Assembly: GCF_003952185.1 (NCBI RefSeq) | Contig: NZ_RXFS01000007.1 | Coordinates: forward strand, 372,001 to 436,000 | Reading direction: 5' to 3' | Length of the DNA stretch: 64,000 nucleotides | Source: Variovorax sp. 679 | Lineage (GTDB): Bacteria > Pseudomonadota > Gammaproteobacteria > Burkholderiales > Burkholderiaceae_C | Shown here: one piece after another, positions 35,693-43,378 of the stretch | How the letters are laid out: every line of letters starts with the position of its first letter | How positions within the stretch are numbered: the stretch's first letter is position 1 | Notes under the pieces: generated by a model | Told to the model about the DNA's origin: nothing | Seen by the model: only the letters and a program-made list of their open reading frames with translations | Databases searched by the model: none | Translations under genes and position numbers: made by a program

Positions 35693-36544
35693 ATGCCCGG
35701 TACCCCAGCGAGCGGCCAGCACGCGGCCCACGCTTTCTCAGTCAGCATGCCCACCCGAAGCGGGCGGATCAGCCCGTCCGGCGGCATCGTGCGCGGCAAG
35801 TTTCCAAGCCGCAAGAACGCACGGATGGTCCATCACAGAGGCCTGCTCGAGCTCGATGCGATCTACCTGTTCGAAACATCGCCGCTCATTGCCAGTTACC
35901 AGGAACAACCCCGCACCCTGAATTACCCGCACGGCGCGCGCCTGCGGCGCTACACGCCGGCCTTCGAGCTGCTTTTGCGCAGCGGAGAAAAGATTCTGGT
36001 GGAGGTCATGCACGCCGATGGCCTCAAGGAGGCACCAAGGCGTGAGCGCCTCGACCACATCGAATCGCACCTGCGTCGCTCAGGCATTGGATTTTCCGTG
36101 CTGACGGACGAGGTTGTGCGTCTGGAGCCTCGGCTCTCCACGTTGAAGGGGATTTACAGCCTGGCACTGCAGCACAAGGCGTTCGATCCCCAAACACACC
36201 GCAGGCCGCCCAGTGCCGCGGCCGCTGCGGTGGCCAGCCGCTTCAGGACCTCGAGGTTGACGCAGGTTCTCGGAGCCCGGCGCAGCTGCGCATTGCGCAG
36301 GTTTGCGCAGCTGCGGTGCAGCTGCGTCGTTCAAAGCCAGTCATGCACGGCAAGCCGTCAAGCGATGCGTCGTATCTTGTCGAAGACATCATGGATGCGC
36401 TGGTGTTCGGCCATGCGATGCGCGAAGAACTGCGCCGCCTTACCCCGAAACCGCGCATCGGCAATTTCTTCAAGAGCCGTTGGCGGGTCGAGCGCGGCAA
36501 GGCGGCGCGGGAAGCGCCGGGCTGGTGGGAGGCACGGTGGCTGA
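35693..36544 (+). CDS. TnsA-like endonuclease subunit (C-terminus possibly frameshifted)
   Basis: 283 residues as read. The N-terminal 165 residues resemble TnsA endonuclease: SRKNARMVHHRGLLELDAIYLFETSP with a central Glu, then YTPAFELLLRSGEKILVEVMHADGLKE (PD-(D/E)xK core: E-x(n)-E-V). In Tn7, TnsA cuts the 5' ends of the transposon. AGGAG 6 nt before ATG 35693 fixes the start; ATG 35618 is an alternative. After about 36230 the frame turns Arg/Ser-rich and looks non-coding, while the next frame looks coding; a frameshift is likely (see finding). Confidence 0.7.
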   Translation: MPGTPASGQHAAHAFSVSMPTRSGRISPSGGIVRGKFPSRKNARMVHHRGLLELDAIYLFETSPLIASYQEQPRTLNYPHGARLRRYTPAFELLLRSGEKILVEVMHADGLKEAPRRERLDHIESHLRRSGIGFSVLTDEVVRLEPRLSTLKGIYSLALQHKAFDPQTHRRPPSAAAAAVASRFRTSRLTQVLGARRSCALRRFAQLRCSCVVQSQSCTASRQAMRRILSKTSWMRWCSAMRCAKNCAALPRNRASAISSRAVGGSSAARRRGKRRAGGRHGG

Positions 36545-37164
36545 CGTACGACGACGAGCAGCGCGACCGCTTGACCAGGCGACTACTGCTGTGGAACTTC
36601 CGCTACCGCGCAGGTTGGCTGGTCTTCGGCTTGAAGGACGAGGGTCTTGCACGTGTGCAAGACGCGCTGGCAGCGGCGCCGATGTCAGCATGCCTGAACC
36701 TCTTGCGCGAGAGCATCGCGCGCACGCTGCTCGCATGCGAATCACCGGTGCGCCCCGGCCAGGCGCTTTACTTCAATCCCCGATTGATGCACGCCGACGG
36801 CGCGCATGCGCGCGAAAACCTGAGCCGCGCGTGGTCGGCGATAGCTGAGGAAGTTGCCCAGTCGCTCCCCGTGTCGCAGCCAAGCAGCCTGGTCGAATTC
36901 ATGCGCATGCTCCATGCGCCGCATCTGCACCGCGGGACTTTTCGCAGGCTGGTCAGGGAGCTTCCTTTGCCAGACGGGCTACGACCTAAACATATGTGCG
37001 AACTTCTCGACTATCACGGGGTACCGCGTTGGACTTCCTCCACCTTCGAGACAACGTGCCAGCGTCCGGACTGCAGCGCGGCCTATTGCTGGTTCGACCA
37101 CTACGTCACCGAGGCGAATCAGAATACGCCTACCTCGTACGTGTATCGGCAGCCAACGCGCTAG
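36316..37164 (+). CDS. Unknown protein between TnsA-like and TniQ genes
   Basis: 282 residues from GTG 36316 (or ATG 36343), family not recognised. Composition is natural and basic, with aromatic-rich stretches (RIGNFFKSRWRVERG, APGWWEARWLTYDDEQ, LLLWNFRYRAGWLVFGL) and a C-terminal cluster CQRPDCSAAYCWFDHY that might bind a metal. No Walker A, so it is not TnsC; no DDE motif, so it is not TnsB. The coding look continues upstream of the start in the same frame to about 36235, suggesting it could be the C-terminal part of the TnsA-like protein. It overlaps the TniQ gene by up to 169 nt. Confidence 0.6.
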   Translation: MQLRRSKPVMHGKPSSDASYLVEDIMDALVFGHAMREELRRLTPKPRIGNFFKSRWRVERGKAAREAPGWWEARWLTYDDEQRDRLTRRLLLWNFRYRAGWLVFGLKDEGLARVQDALAAAPMSACLNLLRESIARTLLACESPVRPGQALYFNPRLMHADGAHARENLSRAWSAIAEEVAQSLPVSQPSSLVEFMRMLHAPHLHRGTFRRLVRELPLPDGLRPKHMCELLDYHGVPRWTSSTFETTCQRPDCSAAYCWFDHYVTEANQNTPTSYVYRQPTR

Positions 37165-39119
37165 CGCCTCCACGGCGCCTCTGGCGCGCGCTGCGCGCGG
37201 CCGGCGACGGCTCGGGCACAGACGTGCATGCGTTGCAAATGCGATTGGACGTCGATCAAGCCTCGGCCTCCCACAACAGCAGTTCGACTCTCTCGAATAC
37301 TCTGGGCTCCAGCGACGTGCCAGCCTGCTGGCTTGCGAAGAACCGGCTCTACGGGCTGAGTCGAGAAGATTTCTTGCAAGTCAGGATGCGCTGGTGCCCC
37401 GCGTGCCTGAGGGAGCAGGGCTACATCCGGGGTGAATGGCGGCTCAAGCTGTGCTGTGTCTGTCCCCAGCATTCCTGCTTCTTGAGAGACCGCTGCCAAG
37501 CCTGCGGTGCTCCACAGCGCATGGAGCGTGAGGACATCCTGCGCTGCCGCTGCGGTGCGCAACTGGATGCGGGCGAGCAACCGGTCGCAGCTGCCGGCCT
37601 GGTCGACCTAACAGCATTCATGATGGCGTCGGTTTTTGAGCTGGACCTTGCATCCGATGGTGGCGCGGGTGGTCCGACAGGCAATGCATCGCGCCCGTCC
37701 TTCGGGACGGCGGCGCAATGGTTCAAGCTCGTGCGTTACCTCGGCGCGTTCGCCAGCTCGGCGCGACCGGCCAGGGCGGGCCAGGCAGCGCGCCTGGATG
37801 ACCTGGCCGTGGCGACGAAATACGCGCAAGCAGCAGCACGGATCCTGGATGACTGGCCCCTCGGGCTGTACGCGCTGCTGCGCGACGCCGCGGCCATGCA
37901 AGACAACACCGCCAGTCTTTCACGTGCATTCGGTCCGATCTACGCGGTGCTGTACCGTCGGCTGCCATCGCCGTGTTTCCAGTTCCTGCGTGATGCGTTC
38001 GAGACATACCTCCACGACCACTGGCGGGGACTGCTGTGCAAACGAAATCGCTCGCTCCAGCAATCCACGATCCAGTCTCACCCGCGCACGAGCGTGGGCA
38101 AAGCCGCTGTGCTGTCGCAAACCGACGTGGCGACGACGAAGCACTTCGTGCAGCAGGGCCTGGTCGTCGCGCATGAAACCCTGTCCCCGAAAGGTCGGCG
38201 ATTCCGCACCATTCATATCGAGATGATCGGGCCACTCGCATCTCACGCGGCAGCCCTAGTCTGCTTGGACGAGGCGACGCGGATACTCGCATTGCCAGCC
38301 GAGCGGGTACGACAGCTTCTCGAGGACGAGCAGCACCGTCATGCACCCTCTGAACACGATCGACGTGCGCACGGAACGCCTCACCAAGACTCAGCACGAG
38401 GGCGAGCGGGCGCTGCGCCTTCCCATCAGGCGGGCATGCGGTGGAAAATTACGCGAGCCACGCTGGCGGCGTGGCGGCCTGCGCACCAACAAATGCACGC
38501 AGGCATCCCGGACCCGACACAGGCGGCGTCTTTGCGCAAGGCCGCGCGCGACTGGCACCTGAGCGCGTTCGAGTTCTGCACGCTGGTGCAGGCCGTTTGC
38601 CGGGGTGAACTTGTCGCAAGTCATATTGAAGCCGGCGCTTCGGCGCTGGGGGTCCTGATGCTCGATGTGAACGCCGTAAGGGCGTTCGTCACGGCCATGA
38701 GGCGGCCCGCTCTGCAGACGATGTCGGTGGACGAAGCGGCACGCATGCTCGGGCTCAAGCAACAGGTGGTCTATGGGCTGGTGCGCACAGGCCTCCTGCA
38801 ATCACACGTTGATTCTGTAGATCGCCGGTGCAAAGCAGCGAAAGAAGGTTCTAGAAAAACGCGCAGCGCCCGGCGCGTCCACGCGGATGACATCGCGCGG
38901 TTTCGCAGCACGTACGTCGCGCTGGCCGAGATCGCCCGCGGCTGCAAGCAAGGCCCACGCGCCTGGATGCGGGACTGCACGCTTGTGCCCGTTTGCGGAC
39001 CGACCCTGAACGGGGTCCGGCAATACTTTTACAGGCGCTGCGAGATCGATGCCTGGCGCGCAGCGAGCGTGGTGTCGCGCACCTGCTTGATCGATGCCGC
39101 GCCGTTGGCTTCGCCTTGA
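36996..39119 (+). CDS. Long TniQ-family (TnsD-like) target-selection protein
   Basis: 707 residues from GTG 36996; GTG 37056 or TTG 37086 may be the real start, since TniQ proteins begin near LLLVRPLRHRGESEYAYLVR. The TniQ zinc fingers follow: WCPACLREQGYIRGEW, LCCVCPQHSCFLRDRCQACG and RCRCGAQLD (about residues 125-195). The long C-terminal part has several HTH-like repeats (MSVDEAARMLGLKQQVVYGL). TnsD-type TniQ proteins bind a specific chromosomal site and recruit the transposition machinery. No transposase gene of the usual partners is present in the island. Confidence 0.85.
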   Translation: MRTSRLSRGTALDFLHLRDNVPASGLQRGLLLVRPLRHRGESEYAYLVRVSAANALAPPRRLWRALRAAGDGSGTDVHALQMRLDVDQASASHNSSSTLSNTLGSSDVPACWLAKNRLYGLSREDFLQVRMRWCPACLREQGYIRGEWRLKLCCVCPQHSCFLRDRCQACGAPQRMEREDILRCRCGAQLDAGEQPVAAAGLVDLTAFMMASVFELDLASDGGAGGPTGNASRPSFGTAAQWFKLVRYLGAFASSARPARAGQAARLDDLAVATKYAQAAARILDDWPLGLYALLRDAAAMQDNTASLSRAFGPIYAVLYRRLPSPCFQFLRDAFETYLHDHWRGLLCKRNRSLQQSTIQSHPRTSVGKAAVLSQTDVATTKHFVQQGLVVAHETLSPKGRRFRTIHIEMIGPLASHAAALVCLDEATRILALPAERVRQLLEDEQHRHAPSEHDRRAHGTPHQDSARGRAGAAPSHQAGMRWKITRATLAAWRPAHQQMHAGIPDPTQAASLRKAARDWHLSAFEFCTLVQAVCRGELVASHIEAGASALGVLMLDVNAVRAFVTAMRRPALQTMSVDEAARMLGLKQQVVYGLVRTGLLQSHVDSVDRRCKAAKEGSRKTRSARRVHADDIARFRSTYVALAEIARGCKQGPRAWMRDCTLVPVCGPTLNGVRQYFYRRCEIDAWRAASVVSRTCLIDAAPLASP

Positions 39120-39121
39120 AA

Positions 39122-40177
39122 TCAACCCCACCACGAGAGCGATCTTCCGAGTCCGTACGTCAGACCTGCCAGCAACGCCAGTGCGAAGAATCTCCCCAGG
39201 AAAGGCTCGATCCGCGTTTGATAGAAGACCTTCCAGGCCCAGAGAAACGGGTGGCGGCGTTGCGCCTGACGTTCAGCTTCAGAAGCTTGCGCATGGTTGT
39301 TCAGCCGGTCGTTGCGCTGCCGCTCAATGTTCCATGCCGCTTGCTGTTGCGCCGCAAACTTCAGCAGCGGGATGACTGCAATGTTGGCCGTCCAGGTTCT
39401 GCACGGGGTGAGTTCGCTTGCCTTCATCGGGAGGGAGTGGCCGCCACGCTCGTCGGCGTCGTCAAAATGAAGCGTCAGTCCGAACTTCCTCCAGAACGCA
39501 TTGCGGGTTTGCCGGTCATCGTCGTCCACAGCCTGACCCGGCACGAGCGCAATATGCTGCACTTTGGCGTCGGGCCAATGTTTGGCCCAGACAACAATTT
39601 CGTTCATCAGGTAGGTGCCGATGCGCACCCCTCGGGGGATGCCGCCCTGCATGGTCAGAAAGACGGCCCCGGTCGTGCCGTCGACTTTGTCCTTGGCCAG
39701 ACTAACGGTGTTCAGGCGACGGGAGTATCCGGCACTCATCGAGCCCTTGGCTTCACTGCGAGAGTCCGCCTCCCATCCCCCGATGCGGGCATACCGCAGC
39801 TCGATACGGGCTTGTTCAACCTCGCCGTTTTCCGCCCGCGTGAAGCTGAGGCGCCGCTCGACCAGGATGAAATGCAAGGGTTCTCGCTGCGCGGGCGGTG
39901 TCGGACCGGGCGCATCCGTGGAAGGCGCTCTGGCGCTGACTGCCAAGACGACGATGGCCGGTGTACCCAGGTATGGCGCATCCCAGGAGGCGTAGTGCGC
40001 GTGCTGTTCCTCTGAGCCCTTGATCAAGACCTTGGCCAAAGTCAGATCGGAGGCTATGTCGGGCGTGCTATTTGCTGCTTGCATATGTCGGGCGTGTACC
40101 CAATGAAGTGTGTCACCGGCACGCAGACGACCGAATGCGAAGTCGTGCGGCAAGGCGAAAAACGCTTGACGATTCAA
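39122..40177 (-). CDS. GNAT-like protein with C-terminal membrane helix
   Basis: 351 residues from TTG 40177. The central region (about residues 180-250: RGVRIGTYLMNEIVVWAK, HIALVPGQAV, RNAFWRKFGLTLHF) has the order of a GNAT acetyltransferase: acetyl-CoA loop R-x-x-x-IG, then the F-W-x-K-x-G ending. The N-terminal 150 residues are unassigned. The C-terminus holds one membrane helix (FFALALLAGLTYGLG). No ATG lies near the conserved start, and the TTG falls inside the palindromic operator shared with the divergent gene. Acetyltransferase activity is inferred. Confidence 0.65.
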   Translation of the reverse strand: MNRQAFFALPHDFAFGRLRAGDTLHWVHARHMQAANSTPDIASDLTLAKVLIKGSEEQHAHYASWDAPYLGTPAIVVLAVSARAPSTDAPGPTPPAQREPLHFILVERRLSFTRAENGEVEQARIELRYARIGGWEADSRSEAKGSMSAGYSRRLNTVSLAKDKVDGTTGAVFLTMQGGIPRGVRIGTYLMNEIVVWAKHWPDAKVQHIALVPGQAVDDDDRQTRNAFWRKFGLTLHFDDADERGGHSLPMKASELTPCRTWTANIAVIPLLKFAAQQQAAWNIERQRNDRLNNHAQASEAERQAQRRHPFLWAWKVFYQTRIEPFLGRFFALALLAGLTYGLGRSLSWWG

Positions 40178-40214
40178 TTTGATTCACCTAGATTCGCATG
40201 AATCAAAATGAATC
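40171..40214. promoter_or_regulatory. Divergent palindromic operator of repeated GATTCA units
   Basis: GATTCAATTTGATTCA (40171-40186) and TGAATCAAAATGAATC (40199-40214) are inverted copies with one mismatch, separated by 12 nt. They overlap the TTG start of the minus-strand gene and end 6 nt before the plus-strand ATG. Repeated short half-sites are typical of ribbon-helix-helix repressors. Confidence 0.75.
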
Positions 40215-40220
40215 GCTCAT

Positions 40221-41243
40221 ATGGCAACCCGCTTTGTTCCCTCCCTGCAAGAAATTCTCTACCGGTTGGTAGGCGCGGCGACGGACGCTTCGCTGAAGCA
40301 GCCGGCATCCGCAAACCCTGGTCGTTTTCCTGTCGTCGTTCGTCCGGAGACGCGGGCGTTCCTAGAGGCGCAAGCCGCATACCTGGGTGGCTCCATTGCC
40401 GGGGTGGCTGGGGCCATTCTTGATGGCGTTGCCATGGCCACGCAGGGGCGCGACAGCGGGGCCGCGGCGCTGCGAGGGGTCGCAGAGCGCTTCGGCATCC
40501 TGATCAAAGAGCACGACCTGTCTTTCCCTGCGGCGGTGGAAGCGCTATCCGATCTCGGCATTACGCTCGCGGATCTGGCTTCGGTGGAGTCGCTGCAGCT
40601 CAAGCTATCGTCTCCTGTGCTGCGCAGCGTTGCAGAGCGCTTCTATGTCGAATATGACTGGCTGGCTGGCAAGGGAGATCAGGTCTTCCGACCCACGCCG
40701 CATTGTTGGTACAAGTCGATGGAGGTTGCAGCAGAGAAGCTGGTCGAGGCCAAGCATTCCTGCACCGAGACAGAGTTGACGTTGTTCATCAAGCAAGGCG
40801 CCGATCTTGAAATGGTCGACGACAGTCACGACTGGAGCCGGCAACCGCACTTTCTACCGATGCTGACTCGCAGCAAGGCGCTGCCAGGTGGAGAAACCCT
40901 CCAGACATTCGAAGCCTGGGACGAGGGGCGCTGGTCATACCAGCCGTGCCGAGAGCACATCAAGCTCGTAGTCTATTTTGCGTACCACCTCGGCATCTAC
41001 GTCAACGGCAGGCACCTTGCGCCCGCAGACTATGACCTTCTGATCAACGGTGAGGCCTTGCCCGCCACAGTCATTGGGCGCAATCCGCGCCACATCTCGT
41101 GGCACCCGGACGACTATGTGATTCCGGAGTCTGCCGTTGCTAAGGAGACCAAGGAATGGGCCCGCATTGTTGCAACGCAAGAGTATTCAAAGACCTTCCA
41201 GTACTTCAGAGAGCTTCTGCATCGCGAAGGAGTCGAGTCATGA
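40221..41243 (+). CDS. Hypothetical protein with N-terminal ribbon-helix-helix-like motif
   Basis: 340 residues. Residues 33-70 read as a ribbon-helix-helix DNA-binding unit: strand RFPVVVRPE, helix TRAFLEAQAAYLGG, helix SIAGVAGAILDGV. The rest (about 270 residues) is unassigned, with conserved-looking DWLAGKGDQVF and HISWHPDDY. Probably the repressor of the palindromic operator that lies just before its ATG, and of the divergent GNAT-like gene. It overlaps the next small gene by 4 nt. Confidence 0.65.
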   Translation: MATRFVPSLQEILYRLVGAATDASLKQPASANPGRFPVVVRPETRAFLEAQAAYLGGSIAGVAGAILDGVAMATQGRDSGAAALRGVAERFGILIKEHDLSFPAAVEALSDLGITLADLASVESLQLKLSSPVLRSVAERFYVEYDWLAGKGDQVFRPTPHCWYKSMEVAAEKLVEAKHSCTETELTLFIKQGADLEMVDDSHDWSRQPHFLPMLTRSKALPGGETLQTFEAWDEGRWSYQPCREHIKLVVYFAYHLGIYVNGRHLAPADYDLLINGEALPATVIGRNPRHISWHPDDYVIPESAVAKETKEWARIVATQEYSKTFQYFRELLHREGVES

Positions 41244-41386
41244 AAATCTTTTTGGAGGCCGACTTCACAAAGGGGAGTGGTGCCTTTAGATGGGAAGGGG
41301 TGACCACCCGTCGACTCAGGCGACTGATGGGGTCAGCCATCGTCATCGTGGGTGCCATCACGCTCTTCGCTTTTCCGCGCTTTTAG
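41240..41386 (+). CDS. Tiny membrane protein coupled to the RHH gene
   Basis: 48 residues. The ATG overlaps the preceding stop (ATGA). The N-terminal half is polar (MKIFLEADFTKGSGAFRWEG), then a basic RRLRRL and one membrane helix to the end (GSAIVIVGAITLFAFPRF). Small but supported by the coupling and by clear membrane character. Function unknown; perhaps a partner of the membrane-anchored GNAT-like protein. Confidence 0.55.
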   Translation: MKIFLEADFTKGSGAFRWEGVTTRRLRRLMGSAIVIVGAITLFAFPRF

Positions 41387-41393
41387 AGGGTGC

Positions 41394-41424
41394 GCATCGA
41401 CGCCGCATTTGCAGGCGTCGATGC
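41394..41424. other. Perfect 11-bp stem-loop after the RHH operon
   Basis: GCATCGACGCC, 9-nt loop, GGCGTCGATGC, beginning 8 nt after the small gene's stop. No T run on the plus strand, so it is a stabilising or factor-dependent element rather than a standard terminator. Confidence 0.55.
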
Positions 41425-41457
41425 TCAGAAATTGAGCACAAAAGAATGCGAAAAATT

Positions 41458-41543
41458 CATTTCATTTTCTGTGTCACAAAAATCCGATCCTTTCATTTTC
41501 CGTGGCACAAACAAGCCTCCGCTGTGCCACAGAAAATGAAAAC
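41458..41543. repeat. Right-end repeats of the island
   Basis: Two copies in minus orientation (GTGACACAGAAAATGAAATG, 41458-41477; GTGCCACGGAAAATGAAAGG, from 41508 back) and one in plus orientation (GTGCCACAGAAAATGAAAAC, 41524-41543). They are the same motif as the left-end array. The second and third form an 18-bp inverted repeat around a 15-nt spacer. Confidence 0.72.
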
Positions 41544-41599
41544 CCCCTTATAAATCAACGGGTCTGATTTCACATATGTTGGCACCCGTCAGCCGCGCA

Positions 41600-41705
41600 G
41601 GATGAAGATCGTGGGCGACGATCTTCATCCGATCGGAACGCTCGAAACCTCGCGCGTTCCGATCCGCACTTACCGCTCGCTTCAGACGATCATTTCTAGA
41701 TCGTC
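41600..41705. repeat. Three consecutive perfect palindromes
   Basis: GGATGAAGATCGT/ACGATCTTCATCC (13 bp, loop 5, 41600-41630), GATCGGAACGC/GCGTTCCGATC (11 bp, loop 12, 41631-41664) and GACGATC/GATCGTC (7 bp, loop 7, 41685-41705). They lie in the 3' untranslated region of the minus-strand secreted-protein gene. No T runs follow. Confidence 0.75.
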
Positions 41706-41713
41706 GCCAGCAC

Positions 41714-42070
41714 TCAGCACGCCTTGCCGTGTGCGGCGTGCGCGCCCTTGGCCTTCGCATCGGCTTCGGACATGTACGAGCCGCGCTTCGTCTTGCCGAA
41801 GTACTTGTCGTTGGCGCAGTGATAGACCTTTCCATTCACCCACACTTGCCCTGCTGCAGGGACCGATGAAGCCGGGGCGGATGCAGCAGGCGCCGCGGCG
41901 GGCTTGGCTGCGGGGGCTGCAGGAGCAGGCTTGGGTGCGGGCGTAGTCGCTGGAGCAGCCGGGGCCGCGGCGGCCGGACTGCTTGCTGCTGCTGCAGCAG
42001 GCGGCTGCTGTGCAAAGGCAGAAATCGCAAATGCGGAACTGGCGGCCAGCAGGAACAGTGTTTTTTTCAA
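41714..42070 (-). CDS. Small secreted Ala/Pro-rich protein
   Basis: 118 residues. Signal peptide at residues 1-20 (KKTLFLLAASSAFAISAFA, cleavage after AFA). Then a low-complexity Ala/Pro spacer of about 50 residues and a compact C-terminal module (VWVNGKVYHCANDKYFGKTKRGSYM, then a Cys at the last residue) with two cysteines. The module resembles short domains seen in periplasmic proteins of Burkholderiales, possibly exposed or disulfide-bonded. Function unknown. Confidence 0.75.
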   Translation of the reverse strand: MKKTLFLLAASSAFAISAFAQQPPAAAAASSPAAAAPAAPATTPAPKPAPAAPAAKPAAAPAASAPASSVPAAGQVWVNGKVYHCANDKYFGKTKRGSYMSEADAKAKGAHAAHGKAC

Positions 42071-42353
42071 GATTGCACCTCAGGAAACCGCACGGAAACA
42101 CGTGCATGTTGTCGCCAACGTCAACTCCGTAGCCCGGTTGACCAAACAGTCGCTCGATGTGTGACGAGCCGTACCGCGCGAGACCTATTTCACATTCGCA
42201 AAGAGCAAGTTCGCTTCGATGGCCTCCACGCGGTCCCGGCTGTCGGCGGGAGCTCGCATGCATGAGTTGTCTCCCTCAGATTGCACTCAGGCCCGGCAAC
42301 CCGCCGGAGTCGTCAATCGCAATCCAGGCCATTGATTGAAAAAGGGAAAGACC

Positions 42354-42986
42354 ATGAAAGCCAAGCTGATCTCACTCGCCATCGTCGCAGCACTTGCTGC
42401 CGGCTGCGCATCCGAGCAGGCAACCCATACGGCCGTCGGCACCGGTGCCGGCGCAGCGGTCGGTGCCGGTGTGGGCAACCTCATCGGTCGCGACAAGAAG
42501 AGCACCGCCATCGGCGCCGCGGTCGGTGCGGCAGTAGGCGCGGGTGTCGGCTACAACTGGACCAACATCCGCAACAAGCTCAGCAGCCAGACCGCGGACA
42601 CCGGCACGCAGATCGTCGATCAGCCCGACGGCTCGCTGAAGCTCAACATCCCGAGCCAAGTGACCTTCGACACCGACAGCGCCACCATCAAGCCGTCGTT
42701 TCGCACCGTGCTCGACGGTGTGGCCCAGACGATCTCGCAAGAGCCCAACATCAATGCACGGGTGGTCGGCCACACCGACGGCACCGGCAATCCGGAGCAC
42801 AACATGACGCTGTCGCAGCGACGCGCACAAAGCGTGGGGACCTATCTGGTCGACCATGGCGTGAAGAGTGCGCGTCTCACGACCGAAGGACGAGGCCAGA
42901 CGCAGCCGGTGGCAAGCAACGCCACGGAAGATGGGCGCACACAGAATCGCCGGGTCGAGATCTATCTGAAGCCGGTTTCGCAGTAG
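42354..42986 (+). CDS. OmpA-family lipoprotein with glycine-zipper (YiaD-like)
   Basis: 210 residues. Lipoprotein signal with lipobox LAAGC (Cys about residue 20), a glycine-zipper region (TGAGAAVGAGVGNLIG, AAVGAAVGAGVGYNW), then a C-terminal OmpA domain (FDTDSATIKPSFRTVL, NARVVGHTDGTGNP, RRAQSVGTYLVDHG) that binds peptidoglycan. Start ATG 42354 follows GGGAAAG; an earlier in-frame ATG would spoil the signal. Outer-membrane anchored, like YiaD. Confidence 0.9.
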   Translation: MKAKLISLAIVAALAAGCASEQATHTAVGTGAGAAVGAGVGNLIGRDKKSTAIGAAVGAAVGAGVGYNWTNIRNKLSSQTADTGTQIVDQPDGSLKLNIPSQVTFDTDSATIKPSFRTVLDGVAQTISQEPNINARVVGHTDGTGNPEHNMTLSQRRAQSVGTYLVDHGVKSARLTTEGRGQTQPVASNATEDGRTQNRRVEIYLKPVSQ

Positions 42987-43096
42987 TCCCCAGACCGAGG
43001 GAGCGCATTCGGCAATGCGCTCCTGTCAACACGGCCCGCACGCCATCCGTTGCGGGAGTCGGAACCCTCCCCTCACTCACTCCGAATGGAGCTCAC

Positions 43097-43339
43097 ATGA
43101 AAAGCCTTCTTCTTGCTCTGACCGTTTCACTGGGCATGGGCAGCGCATTTGCGCAACCCGACAGCGGCATCCGCGTAAGCACCGACCCGGCTCGTGCAGC
43201 GGCGGTACTGAATCACGCGCAGCAGCTGCAGGCGCAGCCCGCGGACAAGACGGCAATGATGGCGCCCAGCACCTCTGCCAAGGTGAACAAGCACAAGGCT
43301 CGTCACCACCACGCCAAGCGGCACGCCAGGAAATCCTGA
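43097..43339 (+). CDS. Small secreted basic protein
   Basis: 80 residues. Signal peptide 1-19 (KSLLLALTVSLGMGSAFA). The mature part is short and ends in a His/Lys/Arg-rich stretch (KHKARHHHAKRHARKS). ATG 43097 follows GGAGCT. Function unknown; the basic tail could bind anionic polymers or metal ions. It lies 110 nt after the OmpA lipoprotein gene on the same strand. Confidence 0.65.
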   Translation: MKSLLLALTVSLGMGSAFAQPDSGIRVSTDPARAAAVLNHAQQLQAQPADKTAMMAPSTSAKVNKHKARHHHAKRHARKS

Positions 43340-43378
43340 AGTCAGCTTGCGACTCCAGGGCCAGGTCCCTTCGATCGG

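Larger units (their letters stand above)
22153..41543. mobile_element. Genomic island inserted just 3' of gyrB, with repeat-array ends
   Basis: The segment lies between intact gyrB and ordinary host genes. Its ends carry arrays of about 20-bp repeats sharing GACACRGAAARTGAAA: three in direct order at the left end, and two inverted plus one direct copy at the right. The left terminus TGTCGGGTGACAC begins with TGT, as in Tn7-like and Mu/Tn5053-type elements. Cargo includes a tyrosine recombinase, defence-type genes and a TnsA-like/TniQ cassette. The exact right terminus and a target duplication could not be identified. It may be composite. Confidence 0.7.

Noticed and set aside
36316..37164. 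TnsC or TnsB identity for the gene between TnsA-like and TniQ
   Set aside because: No Walker A/B motif and no DDE-type catalytic pattern; length too short for TnsB.
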